DNA of 64,000 nt from Pomacea canaliculata (taxonomy: Eukaryota; Mollusca; Gastropoda; Architaenioglossa; Ampullariidae), in assembly GCF_003073045.1 (NCBI RefSeq), contig NC_037602.1:7922464-7986463 (forward strand), read 5' to 3'. The notes below the pieces were generated by a model. That model was not told the DNA's origin. It worked only from the letters and a program-made list of their open reading frames with translations, and searched no databases. This document shows positions 50,877 through 62,899 of this stretch, piece by piece. Position 1 is the first letter of the stretch, and every line of letters begins with the position of its first letter. The translations under genes were made by a program, and so were the position numbers.

Positions 50877-53800
50877 ATGGCCATGCCCATCCTGGCAGCC
50901 AGTCTGTTCATTCCCATCGTTTTCCACGTCTTGCGCAGACGACTGCTGAGCATGGGACAGCACTGGTGGTGGGAGGACTATTTCACGCCGCCTGTTGAGG
51001 ATCAGCCGGAACTCATGCCAATGTCCGATTTCCTGCCCTGGGAGTCGGAGCGAGATTTGATGAGGGTGCACCCGGCCGTCTGCGCCTCCGGCGGCTGCGG
51101 CAGCGACATCGATGGAGATGGATGCGCACGGGAGGCTGGATGGAGTGAGTCCGATATATTCAAAAAAGATCTGCGCCTGTCTCTTCCCTCGCCGTTCAAT
51201 GTCTCGGAAGCTTCTCTGCCGCCTTTTCGGGAAGTGACAAAGGAGGTACGTGAGCACGTTTCTAGGCCGCTAAGGTGTGGAAGTTGAGTAGCTGACCTGG
51301 AAGATTGAAAAAATAATAATGAAGGGTATGCACCTTAACCGTGCTTTAAAAGTAGGTGAAGAAATTCAGTCCCCCTGTGCATGATCCAAGTGTGTTAATA
51401 TTTATTTCAATCGCCCTCTCAGTTTCAACAATATAAGACATGTTGTTTTTTGAAAGAGAAAAGTTCTGAGGTATACGCCTTATTACAGAAGTAAATGGTC
51501 ATAAATGATTTACAAGCCATAAACGTAAATGTTTTACCGCAGGTGGAAGCCATTCAACCCTTACTTGTCCTTTTATCTTGCCTGCTAATATCAGTTACTT
51601 CTTGGCTCAGTAGCCACGAGAGGTTACCCAAGTCATAGGCAAGGGCATGCCTCGAACAGACGATTGTGCACCAAACCCGAGGACTACTGTGCCTGTATAG
51701 AACTGATTAACCAGAAAATGTCTTCATTAGATTATGCCAATCCAGACACCTACATCGGATACTATGTTTGAATGAGCTGGGGAATGCCAAAAACTCCAAT
51801 GGACAAGGAAACAGTGTTAAAACTACAGAATCATTGTAAGATAACCTCATCCTGAAAGTAATTCAGAATTGCATCAGCTTTACTGCTGAAAAACAGGTTG
51901 AACTACGCGAGGAACCTCCACTGCCATCATACTTCGTTATCCACTGGTGGGAGGCCTCTGTACAACTTGCAGACGACAAGGATTTTATGGCGGGCATCAA
52001 CAACAAAGTGCAAGACCTTACCAACATGCTGACATGCATGTGAAATGGAGGTAAGTACTGTTATAGGCAAGGTCGTGGTTAACACCAACGCAACAACAAC
52101 GCAGAGATCTACACGGAGTACAGCTCGAGGACGTGAACACCTTGAAGTATCTACGAGTTACCCTTTTCAAACATGGCAGCCTCATTGCAGACATGTGCAT
52201 CAGTACTGCAACAGCGCCAATGGCCATCCTGGAGAGCATGCAGTGCAGCAACACCATCAAGTTTGCTACTAAGCACAAATTGTACAAGTGGACTCTGCTT
52301 GCCGATGCAAAGAGGAGAATCCAGGATTTGGAGACCAAGTGTCCGAGGATGCTGTTACGAATCTTCTGCATGGAACAAAAAACTAATGCCCGCCACCCTC
52401 GTGGGTCACCGGGAAACCACTTTTGCAACAGTGAAGCGGTGCAAGTTGGTCTGGTTCTGCAAGATACCTGGTACGACACTTTAAGTAATAGTGCCTAGGC
52501 TGGAAAAGTACACCAACGACAAGGTGGACAAAGGAAGAACTGGCTTGTATACATGAAGGAGTGCACTGGTTGTTCCTTGCAGAACCTGCTCACCACCAAG
52601 ACAGGCCCGAATGAGCAGCCTAACCGCTGCATCTATTCAGTTATTTGCCACAGCGACCAATATCGGCGGGCCAGCATAAACGTTTGTCAAATGGTACCCA
52701 GTAAATAAATGAATGGTCACTAATGGTTACTTTCTTTCTGTTTTTGACAGATCCTACGGGCAGACTCTCAAAATGCGCCGGACAGACATGGTGCTTACGA
52801 TTTATTCTTCGAGTCTTCTTGCGAGAGCTTTCAGACCTGCACCATTGCCCCTTCGCTGTCGACCGAGTGGAGACCTAAGTCAAGGCTGCCGATGGATAAC
52901 TGCATCAAAGATAAGAGCACATCGCCACCACCCTTATCACGTGGACTCTCGCGTCCAAGGAAAAAAACACCGGATGGTTGCAAGCAAACCCTACCGCAGC
53001 AACTTGGGGGTCTGGGTGACGTTCACGACCAAGAGGTCCCGACTAAATCTCCTGAACTGGATGACTTTCGGATGTGGATGGCCGATGGAGTTACCTCCCT
53101 TCGACAACAATGTGTAACGAGTTACTGCATAATTCAAGAAATAGATCCCCGGAAAAAAGGATTCAACAGAAGCCGAGTGCAGAGAAGAGCTGTTAAACAC
53201 AGAAAGTTAGAAGAGCCTCTGCCGCTATCCCAGAAGAAGGCGATGACCACAGAGCTGCTGAATTCGTCTGCGACTGCCCCCAGTGTCCAGTTACCCGAAC
53301 CTGTTATGCAGCTTGAGCAGATGAGAAGCACCACGGCCTTTTTAATGGGCTGTGACATGAGTTTCGATTCTGATCGTTTTTCAACCGGATCTCCAAATAA
53401 AACATACCAGTTACCTTCCAGCCAAGAACAGGCAGAAGAAAACGAATGGAATCCTCTGCAAGGTGAACATTTCGAGCAGGCGATACCACCAGACCATTTC
53501 AGCTCGACTGGCAGCCAGCAAGGACATTATTTCACAACAGATCAGTTCGACAGGGGCAAGCCTGCTGAAGGGAACCCTCTAACCTACCCAGGGGAAGCAC
53601 TGCGGATCCAAAAGCAACATTCCAATGGCGATGTCTTTTATCCTCACGTCGAGCTAGCTCCAACTGATAACACTCACACTTTATCAAGACATGCCATTTC
53701 ACCTTCTGCGTTGAAATACTGCCTCCCGTGGCATGCAGAAGCGGAACTCGGAGCGCGCCCCAAAGAACAAGGGCACTATGTGGTGGCGGGTAATAGTAAT

Positions 53801-55789
53801 TTCATCAATGTGGAAGAAATATGCGATGCTGACCAGCTTGCGGGATCCCTGATGATGCCCATTTCTTGCCACGTCCGCCAGGACACTATGCGAGCCCCGA
53901 TTCCAGCTAGATGCAGACTGAAGAAGCACGTGGGGTGGACTTGTGTCGACGCGTCACAAGGCGATGATTTGGGAAATGACATTCAAGACCAGCCGGGAGG
54001 GCAGATGGAATGGGAAGGTGAAACGCGTCAAACTAAAAACTTGGGACCCACGTTTACTGACCAAAGTGTCAGATTGCAAGAGAATATTAAAGGAAATGAC
54101 GTACAAGAAAAAGAACAATTGGAAGCTGGCGAATTAATGGAAGTAAAAATGAGTCTTATAACACATTCAGAAAAGCCGATGTGTGAGAATGTCATCCGTT
54201 TAGACGCTACTCCAGTCAAAAAGGTAACAACGTCTGAAGAGAAAGAGTCTCTTAGCTGTGGAACCATACTGGCTCTATCTTTTGAAACCACTCCTACTTC
54301 AAATGTCCTGAAATTACAAATTGTTCCTGCAACCAATTCACAACCGCTGCTTGGTGACATCGTTGCTAGTTCAGATACCAATTCAACCAAACAAGATAGG
54401 CTTGTCTCTGTATCCGAATCGACCTTTCAAAATCCTCCTCCTTCAAGAATTCTGGAAACAGAAATTGGTCCTGTACTAAATTCGGAGCCGATGCTCAGTG
54501 ACAGAGCCATCAGTTCAGATACTACTCCTGTCGAAAGCAAACAGAAAAGTGAAGAGCAAGATAGTCTTATATCCGGATCCGAATCGGCAACATCGTTGCA
54601 AGCACCCATCTCTCCAAGAATCCTGGAAAACGCGGTGCAACAGTCAGAGTACACGGCAGCAGAACCACTAGAAAAAAATGCCTCTCTTCTTTCTCTTCAA
54701 GACTCTTCGTCTACGATATTGCTGGAAGTGTCGTCCGAGGGGATAGAACAAAGGGCAGTGGAGCAACTAGAAAAAAACAATCTTGTCCATTCACGACTGC
54801 TGGAAGTAACGTCACCACAAGAGCAGATAGAAACACAAAGAGAAAATAAATCAAAATCTCAATTGCAAAGCCTGCTCCCTCGCATCCGGAAGAACAGTCG
54901 TTCCTTGGGCAAATACGCCCTGCGATACCTGGAACACATCGAGCATCAACTCGTGTCCTCGGCACTCCCGCACAAACTTTCTCATGACAACTGTGACAGC
55001 CCGCAGCCTGCCGAGTCGATCTGCGACCAACGGAGTGACTCGGGGCTCGCTTCTTATTCGCCTGCGTGGAGAGATCGCGAGCGACAGCAGCTACACGAGA
55101 AAAAACACGACTGGGAAGGCGAGAGATGTGAAGACGTCGGCGTAGAATCGGATGTGGCCGTAAAGCCAGGTCACGACCTCTCCTGGACAGACGTGGTAAA
55201 GCTGGCTGACTCCTCAGCCTCCGAGGAGCTTCGGCAGGATGTAGCGACCCCCCTTTCGGGAAGTTCCACCTCCTCTCTGCTTGAAATCTTCTCCACGACT
55301 ATGAGTATTTCGGAGGCCTTCGATCAGCTTGAGGTCGTCGTCGAAAATCTGTTGGGACTTTTGAACGCTCCTAACGAGTGCTCCGTCTCTAATAATCCTT
55401 CCTGCGAGACGATGAGCTCGGACGATAACGTGGATCGTTCCAGAAGCGGTGTACTTACCGAAAGCGTCTGCTTTTTATGCGTGCACACGGCCTCGTCTGC
55501 TGATGTCTTGCACGACCTTTCTGGCGATGACGTGCTTGGGGAAAACGTCTCCTTTAGTAATGAGAACGTGTCCTCGTCTGTTGATGGCCTGCACAATAGA
55601 GTGGAAGCTTCTGCAAGTTATCTGCTTAGCGAAAACGCCTGTTCCATTGATGAGAACATGGCCTCGCCTTTTAGTGATGTGCACGATAACACTGACTGTT
55701 CTGGCAGCGAACTACAAATTGCCTATAGCGAAGAGAATACTGCATCTTCGCCCTGTTTCAGTGACACTGCTCTTCTAAATTCTAACTGA
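50877..55789 (+). CDS. Unrecognised 1,135-residue protein with N-terminal anchor
   Basis: Two exons, 50877-51245 (donor GTACGT) and 52751-55789 (acceptor TTTTTGACAG), join in phase 0. I chose the ATG at 50877 because it begins MAMPILAASLFIPIVFHVLR, one hydrophobic segment followed by RRR, suggesting a membrane anchor with the rest on the cytosolic side. A Trp-rich stretch follows (GQHWWWEDYF, then SDFLPWESERDL). The remainder is Ser/Glu/Gln-rich, apparently disordered and without a known domain. It has degenerate internal repeats: PPPSRILETEIGPVLNSEPM and QAPISPRILENAV in the middle, and SENACSIDENMASPFSDVHD versus SFSNENVSSSVDGLH near the end. A LINE fragment sits in the intron. The frame of 1,013 codons in exon 2 is far too long to be chance. 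It could be a rapidly evolving lineage-specific gene. ATTAAA at 56335-56340 may be the poly(A) signal. Confidence 0.75.
51700..52660 (+). mobile_element. LINE fragment, reverse transcriptase C-terminal part
   Basis: Plus-strand text LKYLRVTLFKHGSLIADM, then FATKHKLYKWTLLADAKRRI, LETKCPRMLLRIF and, in another frame, VKRCKLVWFCKIPGTTL matches the 3' half of RTE/I-type non-LTR reverse transcriptases (YLGSTLSKDG..., KRRKLAWFGH). The piece KYKW lacks the segment expected between KLYK and WTLLAD, so it carries an internal deletion, and it is shifted in frame near 52410. It is a dead copy within the intron of the 1,135-residue protein gene. Confidence 0.75.
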
Positions 55790-56903
55790 AGGGGGTTCAC
55801 CATGTCGCCAGATAAGTGAAAACCATCTTCAGATTATAAGGTGATCGCACTGGACAGACTAGTGCACACCGAAAATTGGCAGAGCGAAGCGAAAAGAGTA
55901 AGATTACCCTGTGGTCTTTGGTGGGTTGGTACCAACGTCTGTTTGCTGCAGATAGGATGCAGAGGGGGGAGGCTCGATAAACTACCAACTGGAAGAAGAG
56001 GGATGGGCTCTACCAAGATAGACACTTTGTCACTTCTCCTATCATATTGAGGCTAATCACGAGCGACAAGCAGTTGTAACTGCGCTTGCTTGAAGCCAGT
56101 GATTGTGTAAGGCCCAGAAAAAAATAACACCATATATCCATACTATCTGCAGAGCTTATTTTCAAAACTTTTACTTCTGTTATTGTTGTGCACTGCCTAC
56201 TAACTTGGCGTGTTCAACTAACCCCAAGCCTGCCTGCGGGGAAAAGTCTTACAGTCGTAAGTTTTGTCTCTGTTTTATTTCTGTTTTGAAAATGTGCTTA
56301 AAATCGGAAGCAGCACTGGTGGTTTTTGAAAACAATTAAATAATACCTGATGTGTAATGTGTCATAGAAATTACTGTACTAAAGGACGAATGTTGTGCTA
56401 GTTTATTTTATGTTCGGCCCCAGTACCCCGTTTCAGCTTGCGCTACTTAAAGTCACGTGTAATTAATTTTCGCTGTGAGATGGACAATATAACTCCTGTC
56501 CTGTTCACCCAAAACCAAACGTAAATACGCACAAATTTCAGGTGCTGCCTGAACTGTGGTGACAAAAACTGTGCTATGTTTTTAATAATGATAAACTAAG
56601 ACGACTTGTGCAGTCCACGCCACAGAAAGCATGTGTGTATGTAAGAAGGAGAGACAGGGAGAGAAAGTATTCGGTCGTTGTAACTGTATCTTTTTTTCGG
56701 CGCGTTATAAAACACCCGCACACAGTCATCAATATCACTGGGTTTCTCGACTACTTTCTTACTGCGACTGAAAAATGAAAGGGCGCAGCCAAGACATGCC
56801 ATCGAAGAAGAGACCAAACAAAGTTTTCGCCAAGCGCTGCTGCGGGTCGCTACAAGTTCTTCGGCAACACGCACGGGCCCGTCGCCAGAGAAAAAGGGAG
56901 ATA
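55790..56903. other. 3' UTR and intergenic sequence
   Basis: This includes the 3' UTR of the 1,135-residue protein gene. No further exon or repeat was recognised before the MITE at 56904. Confidence 0.4.
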
Positions 56904-57283
56904 CAGTCAAATCTCGCTACTATGCCACCTACCGGGACCGAGCAAAAGTAGCATAGTAAGCAAGAGTGGCATAATAACGAGGGTTCTTACAAACGGCTTT
57001 ATTTGCTCAATTTACCCGTGAGTTCAAAGCTCTCAAGAATCGTCGGCTGGCGATAGCCGTCACCTCTCATTCTCCACCTCACCTCTTCATCCTGCACCCC
57101 TCCCAACCACATCCGCGCACCTGCATCCTGTCGCTAGTCGACCCCGCTCTCCCTCTGTCACGGGGCTGTCACCCGGCCAGCGAACATCCACCCACCCTCA
57201 TTGCCAGCCTCCACCCTGCTTAAAGTGGTATAATATCGAGAGTGGCATATAGTAGCGGGGTGGCATAGTAGGGAGATTTGATG
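56904..57283 (+). mobile_element. Mariner-type MITE, copy 2
   Basis: The 380-bp element is bounded by TA and has near-matching ends: CAGTCAAATCTCGCTACTAT at the left and CATCAAATCTCCCTACTATG read inward from the right. It has no transposase ORF. Its right end overlaps the target duplication of the hAT element that follows. Confidence 0.8.
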
Positions 57284-57288
57284 TAACT

Positions 57289-59597
57289 CAGGGGTATCAA
57301 ACTCAATTTACCCGGGGGCCACTGGAGGCAGAGTCTGGATGAGGCCGGGCCGCATCAGGTTTTCCACAAGAAAAGCTCTTACAAAAACATTCCAATGTTA
57401 TCAAATGTCTTATTTTTTCATCTGATTTTTGTGTTAAAAATTAAAAATAAATTAACAAATTCATAAGAAAAAAATAAATCAATCAGTAATAAATGAATAA
57501 ATTGAAAATGAAAATATAATAATAATACAGCAGACATAGAAGACTGAAGAAAATATAGTTGCTGAACAGAGAAATGTAATTATTATTATTCAGATTCAAA
57601 TGTCTGTATTAGCATTTCTTTAACATTTAACTTTCTGAACATGAATGGAACATTGAACATAAACTGTTCTGAACATGGCTTTTTCTGCCTACTTCCTGCT
57701 GCTAGAGATCTGGCAGCGCTTACTCTCACATAGCCAAGCCACATTTGGCTTAAGGGAGGAAGCAGTTGAGACCCTCAGTACGGCTTGAAGATGCTCATCA
57801 GTAAGTCTGGATCTGTACTTGGACTTATTGCAGTTCAAGGTAGAGAAGAGCTTTTCGCACAAGTATGTGCTCCCAAAAGACACATGGTCCGCTTGAACAT
57901 TCGGGAAAGCTCAGGGAAGCTAGGGGGCAATTCTCTCAAAAATTGCCCGAGCTTGTCTGCTTTTCCACTCACCTCCCTGAACTTGGCTTTGAGTTCAGAG
58001 TTGCACTGCAGGTCAATGAGCTCCATTTGAAGCACAGGAGGAGCATCTTGTACATAAAAGGAGTAGGGTCCTCAAAAATTTGAAATGTGGTGCTGTGCGT
58101 CTTGAAATCCGCAAATCTGTGATCGAATTCCTCCTGTAGCTTCAAAATGACATCCACATTCTCTTCACCACTGAACGGTGTGCCTGCATCCATGAGTGCC
58201 TTGCATGCTGGGAAATGGCAAAGGTCTGTCTGAAAAAGCTGGGCTTTCCATAACAAGTTTTGTAGAGAATGCTCTCACGTTGTCATAGGCAGCACTGACA
58301 AGTTGCCCCTGACCTTGTAGCTTCTTGTTCAGTACGTTAAGCTCATGTGTCATATCAACCAAAAAAACTAAGTCCATGAGCCATTTTGGATCACTTAGCA
58401 CAGGAACACCAACCCCATCTTTCTCCATGAAGGCTTTCACTTCGGCTCTCAACTCAAAAAATCTCTTCAATATGTTTCCCCTGCTGAGTCAATGTACCTC
58501 GGTGAAGCAGAGCACATCCCCATATTCTGACTCCATTTCCTCTAAAAAAAGCACGAAACCTTCTGTGCTTTAAGCCCCTGGATCTGATTTGGTTGATACA
58601 TTTCACAACGAAAGACATCACATTGTCAAACTTCAGGCATTTGCTGCAAAGGGCCTGCTGATGAATAATGCAGTGCAGAGCAATGGCCTCCTCCACACCT
58701 TCCTCTTCCAGTTTGTTTGGTTTTTTTTTTGTTTGTTTTTTTTTGAACAAGTGCCACCAGTCCTCCCTGTCATTGATGGCGCTCCATCAGTTGTTATTCC
58801 AACAAACCTCCTCCAAGGCAAACCAGCATTCTCAATGGCATCACACAGCTGGTGAAATATCTCCTGAGCTGTGGTCTGGCCATGCATTGGAATCACTGTG
58901 AGCAACTCCTCTATGACTTCAAAAGTGTCATCAACACCGCGGACAAAGACTGCGAGTTGGGCAGTGTCGGTGATGTCTGTGGTCTCATCAAGAGCGACTG
59001 AGTATACAATATGAAATAATATATATGAAACATTTTGCTTTCTCACACAGTTGATCATAAATGTCACTTGACATTTCAGAAATGCGCTCTGCTACGGTGT
59101 TGGCAGAAAGGCTGATGTTGCTAAACTGACCTTTCTTTTCTGGACAGACAATACATGCAGCCTGTAATATGCACATTTTTAAAAATTCACCTTCTTTGAA
59201 TGGCTTTCCTGCTTTAGCAATCATCTCACTAACCACGTAGCTAGCTTCGACTGCTGCGTCATTCTCTTTGGTTGCTTTCTTAAAGAAATTTTGTTGCCTC
59301 AGTAGATGTGTTTTAAGATTAGCAACCCGGCTGACTCTCTCATCTCCCTGGTATTTTGCATACTCCTCAGCATGTCTAGTTGTGTAATGACGTTTCAAAT
59401 TGTATTCTTTGTGCACTGCAACTTTCTCTGTGCAAATAAGACACGTTGGGCTGCCTCTGTGGGAGCGAGAGAGGAGAAGATATAACAGTATCAAACTCGG
59501 GCCGTACTAACATGAAACTTTGATATTGAGGTGGGGGCCGCAAACTTTTGTCCGGCGGGCCGCAGTTGGCCCGCGGGCCGCGAGTTTGAGACCCCTG
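57289..59597 (-). mobile_element. hAT DNA transposon with decayed transposase
   Basis: The 2.3 kb element has terminal inverted repeats CAGGGGTATCAAACTC and CAGGGGTCTCAAACTC and an 8-bp target duplication ATGTAACT at 57281-57288 and 59598-59605. The minus-strand transposase is of the GTF2IRD2/ZBED-like hAT type. It has a zinc-finger-like start (CLICTEKVAVHKEYNLKRHY), SVALDETTDITDTAQLAVF, GLPWRRFVGITTDGAPSM with the catalytic Asp context, and the C-terminal dimerisation-like GSTYLCEKLFSTLN. The reading is broken by a T-run insertion near 58722-58745, an extra segment near 59010-59030 and frame changes near 58215 and 58500, so it is not functional. Confidence 0.85.
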
Positions 59598-59605
59598 ATG
59601 TAACT

Positions 59606-62412
59606 GATCATAAAGGGAGGCAAAACGCGCAGCTTCCGAGATGAACGTCTTAATGGCCGGTTGCGCCGCGTGGCCAGACATACGACATCGTGTTGGTATT
59701 CTCGAACGATGAGAGCTTCTCCTCGACTGCAGATAGAAGATGACAGTTCGGATCACGTTCCATTGTGCTAAATATATCTTTGCGCTCAATGATACTCTAT
59801 ATCTGCTAGGCACTCATTACAGCTACTTAACGGAACAGATGCATGTGTCAGTCACCTTACACCCAGCAGTTCGTGGCGGAAAGCTGTCAAGTTCTTGAAA
59901 TGGTACACAGTGGATGTTATATATACGCATCAAAACGTAAAACGTGTTTGTTCATCGGTTCTTCTGTCAAGGGACGTAACCGTTCACTGCTCCAACATTA
60001 GTAACGTTAGTCTCCCTTTCAACATCTTTATTCGCGCAGAGAGAGAGAGTAGATTTACGCTCTCTGATTCGCGTACACTTTACAAAAATCGGAGAAGCGG
60101 GTCAGTCAGTGTACCGGACGCCTGTTTTATTATGAATAATCATTTTTCGCCAACGAAAGTGAGAAGTCTGACTAAAACAACATTTTTAAAACGCCTGCAA
60201 CATGTTAAGAATTTATTTCTAAAAATTACTTTTTAGTACTTTTACAAGAATATACAAGTAGTTAATATCAAATTTTATGTCACTACAAAATGGTGAATAA
60301 AAACATAAAAAAATCAAGAGGACCTGAACCTAGCTGAAATCGCACAATTTTCAATGCACAAGACCAGAGGCACAAAAGCACTATCAGATGATGCACTAAT
60401 GGATTGAACTTGTTCCATACTCAATAAAGAAATATTCTTGATTTCATGCAAAAATACATGTATGATGTTACGTATATACATATGTGCATGTATCAATTAT
60501 CCACATTATTTAGAAGGTTGTTAAATAAAATATTCCTGAGGCTTATCTTAGAGTTTTGTTTGCTTTTACCAGACAATAAGCATGATATTCTGAGAATATT
60601 AGGCAGTTTTTATTACACATTATTTTGAAAGCAATCAAATATATAGAAAAACAATGCTCATTAAACCACCTTGACACAAAGTTAAGATTGCTTAATCACA
60701 TGCATCACAGTACACCTTTATTTATATCATCACTGAAAAAGTATCTCAGTTTATGAAATATATGATGCAGTTCTCGATTTTTTTCCATGTGCTATAAATA
60801 GTGTGTATGTTCTTATTTTTACTAACAAACATACATAAAATAGATAACTGCGCTCTTCCACTAGAAACTGGCATGTGCTAAACAAAATGTATGTTTGTCA
60901 TGGTTTTCTATTTTGATCAATTTGTGGAAATATAAAAACCAGGTGCAGGCTGCCTAGTGTTCTTAAATTAAACAAAAAGTTATGTACATTGGAGTACAGA
61001 GGGAGATAAATGTAAATATCATCTTCCAAAAAAGTCTAAACAATTCAATTTGCTGTTAGAGTAAATACATGTACTATTTACTGTAATTCATATTAATTTT
61101 TGTTATTTATAATATTTCTTTATTGTTAGAATTAATATTAATATTTTTATCCACTTTGGGCTTTTTTTCATCTAAAAATTCACAAAATATATATATATAT
61201 ATTTTCCAGAAAATTCGTTAATCATTTTCCCATTAATTTATTATTAAAAAACCCCGCAAAATAGTGAAGCTGCAAAAGGTGAAGCTCGAAGTGGCGAGGG
61301 ATTACTGTATATACTAGTAATAGTATTACTCTTTAGTTAACTGAAAGCAAGCCAGTTTAATGTTCATTTCTACTCCAGCTAAACAACGCAGAAATTATGA
61401 AAGAAATAAAAATTTTTTCTGCTTTTGCTCATATATTTCACAGAAATACTAATTAAAGTGACTGAGGAAAAGTAATGTCGATTAGGCTTTTTGTGATAAA
61501 GAACAAGTCTTGTCAACTGATGCAATCTAACCACGAACTTGTATTACTATGCATGTCCATGATGTAACACGTACGGTTGTTACATTCTCAATGTACCGTA
61601 CTATGCAATGCTTTAACACATATATTATCAAACTGTTATTTGAACAAGCAGATGTTATTTTTTTATTTCACAATATATCGGACTCTGGTATCTTATAGTA
61701 AGTAGAAAGGTAACTAATAATTATAACTGCGTTGTTAGGCTCATCACTAGCATCCACGACTCAAGCGGGTACCATGCTAGCTCTCAGCAGCTAGTAGTTG
61801 TTTCCAAATGCACCGATACAGAAGCTATTTCTCAGTCATTAATTTTTAACTTAAAATATCGTCAGCTATTTTTATTAATATGATTACATTCTCAAGATCA
61901 CATTCACCTTTCATCGGTTTCGCAGGGTTCATCGTAATTCGCGCAATATTATTTTTCTTTCTTTAAAAATTTTGACCAATCAGAAAGATAGTCCGCGCGC
62001 CTAACCAAACGTCACTTCCGATTCGAAAGAAGGCACGCCCACAGCGCAGCACGCGGCGCAAGCGAAGTGTATTACTCGTTGTCCTGCGGCAGCCTCAAGC
62101 ACATCTCCATTGCTGGTGTGCGCGATCAGCTGTGATTTTGTGGAATAACCTTCGTTTGTCCCGTGGTACCTAGTGCCACCTTGAGATGGTTCAGCTTCTT
62201 TGATGAGCTTCTGTCGAGCAAAAACTGATTCAAGATTGGAAGTACAGAAAGGCTTGACCTATCGACGTCAGAGTCGAGCTTGGCGCGCGGAACACGAGGC
62301 CAGCAGACGTGAGTAGAACGAGGATTTGCTTTGTGTAACTCTACCGTTTGGTTCCCCGCCCATTCGCCAGTTTCGCGTGTCCTTGGCGCAGACCGAGCTG
62401 CTTCCACCAAAG
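59606..62412. other. Intergenic, upstream of the KLF gene
   Basis: This is AT-rich with a truncated MITE at 61060-61307. No exon was recognised. From about 61990 GC content rises with GCGC-rich sequence, which fits the promoter and 5' UTR of the KLF gene. Confidence 0.4.
61060..61307 (+). mobile_element. Truncated copy of the 25.1 kb MITE
   Basis: From GTAAATACATGTACTATTTA to GTGGCGAGGGATTACTG this matches the right half of the element at 25126-25628 and ends before TA. The left half with its terminus is missing. Internally it contains a short (AT)n run. Confidence 0.8.
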
Positions 62413-62899
62413 ATGACATTACTAACGGGGAACCGAGCAGATTTTGAAAGAAACATGGCAGCAGAAGGTTTGCTTGCCATGTCCAATTTGACTCCCGACG
62501 GTGGTGCCATAAAATGTGAAGAGCATGGCGCGGATGAAAATGCGAACTATACTGCTGCCCCAGAAAATAAAGCCTTAGAAAGAAGCCAGCGACAAAATTC
62601 TTTGTTTATGCTGGCGAGAATTCTGACTGATCTGAGCAGATATCAACAGGAACCTGTGTTGGACGATCATTCAGAGGACAAAGACCGTGCCACAGATTTG
62701 CACAATTACCATTCTCTCAGCGGCACCAAGGCCAGGAGAGGCAAAGGACCAATGACCACGCCTACCTGCAACTGGCCGTCAAAAAGAGACAGACAAGGCA
62801 AGAACGATGGCAAAAAAATGCACAAATGTCAGTACAAAGGTTGCGATAAAGTGTACGGCAAAAGTTCTCATCTCAAAGCCCACCAGCGAACACACACAG
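62413..62899 (+). CDS. Kruppel-like factor (KLF9/13/16-type), first coding exon
   Basis: KLFs are nuclear transcription factors that bind GC/CACCC boxes. The ATG at 62413 opens a frame of 162 codons ending at a GTGAGT donor in phase 1. It reads [14 protein letters not shown] and then [12 protein letters not shown], close to the FAAECLVSMS helix of the BTEB group (KLF9, 13, 14, 16) that recruits Sin3 corepressor. It ends in the first C2H2 finger: [20 protein letters not shown] then HQRTHTG. The exon break right after finger 1 is what I remember for this KLF group. Fingers 2 and 3 must lie beyond the window. The frame is open further upstream but without ATG, so 62413 is the likely start. Confidence 0.9.

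Noticed and set aside
50565-51257. 230-codon minus-strand open frame
   Set aside because: It overlaps the promoter block and exon 1 of the 1,135-residue protein. The plus-strand frame is phase-matched to the 1,013-codon second exon and has a GTACGT donor.
52892-52894. ATG at 52892 as the start of the orphan protein
   Set aside because: The frame stays open upstream to a good acceptor at 52751 and joins in phase to the exon ending 51245, so this Met is internal.
52713-53117. 134-codon plus-strand frame overlapping the start of the orphan gene's exon 2
   Set aside because: It is out of frame with the 1,013-codon exon and includes the pyrimidine tract and acceptor of the intron.
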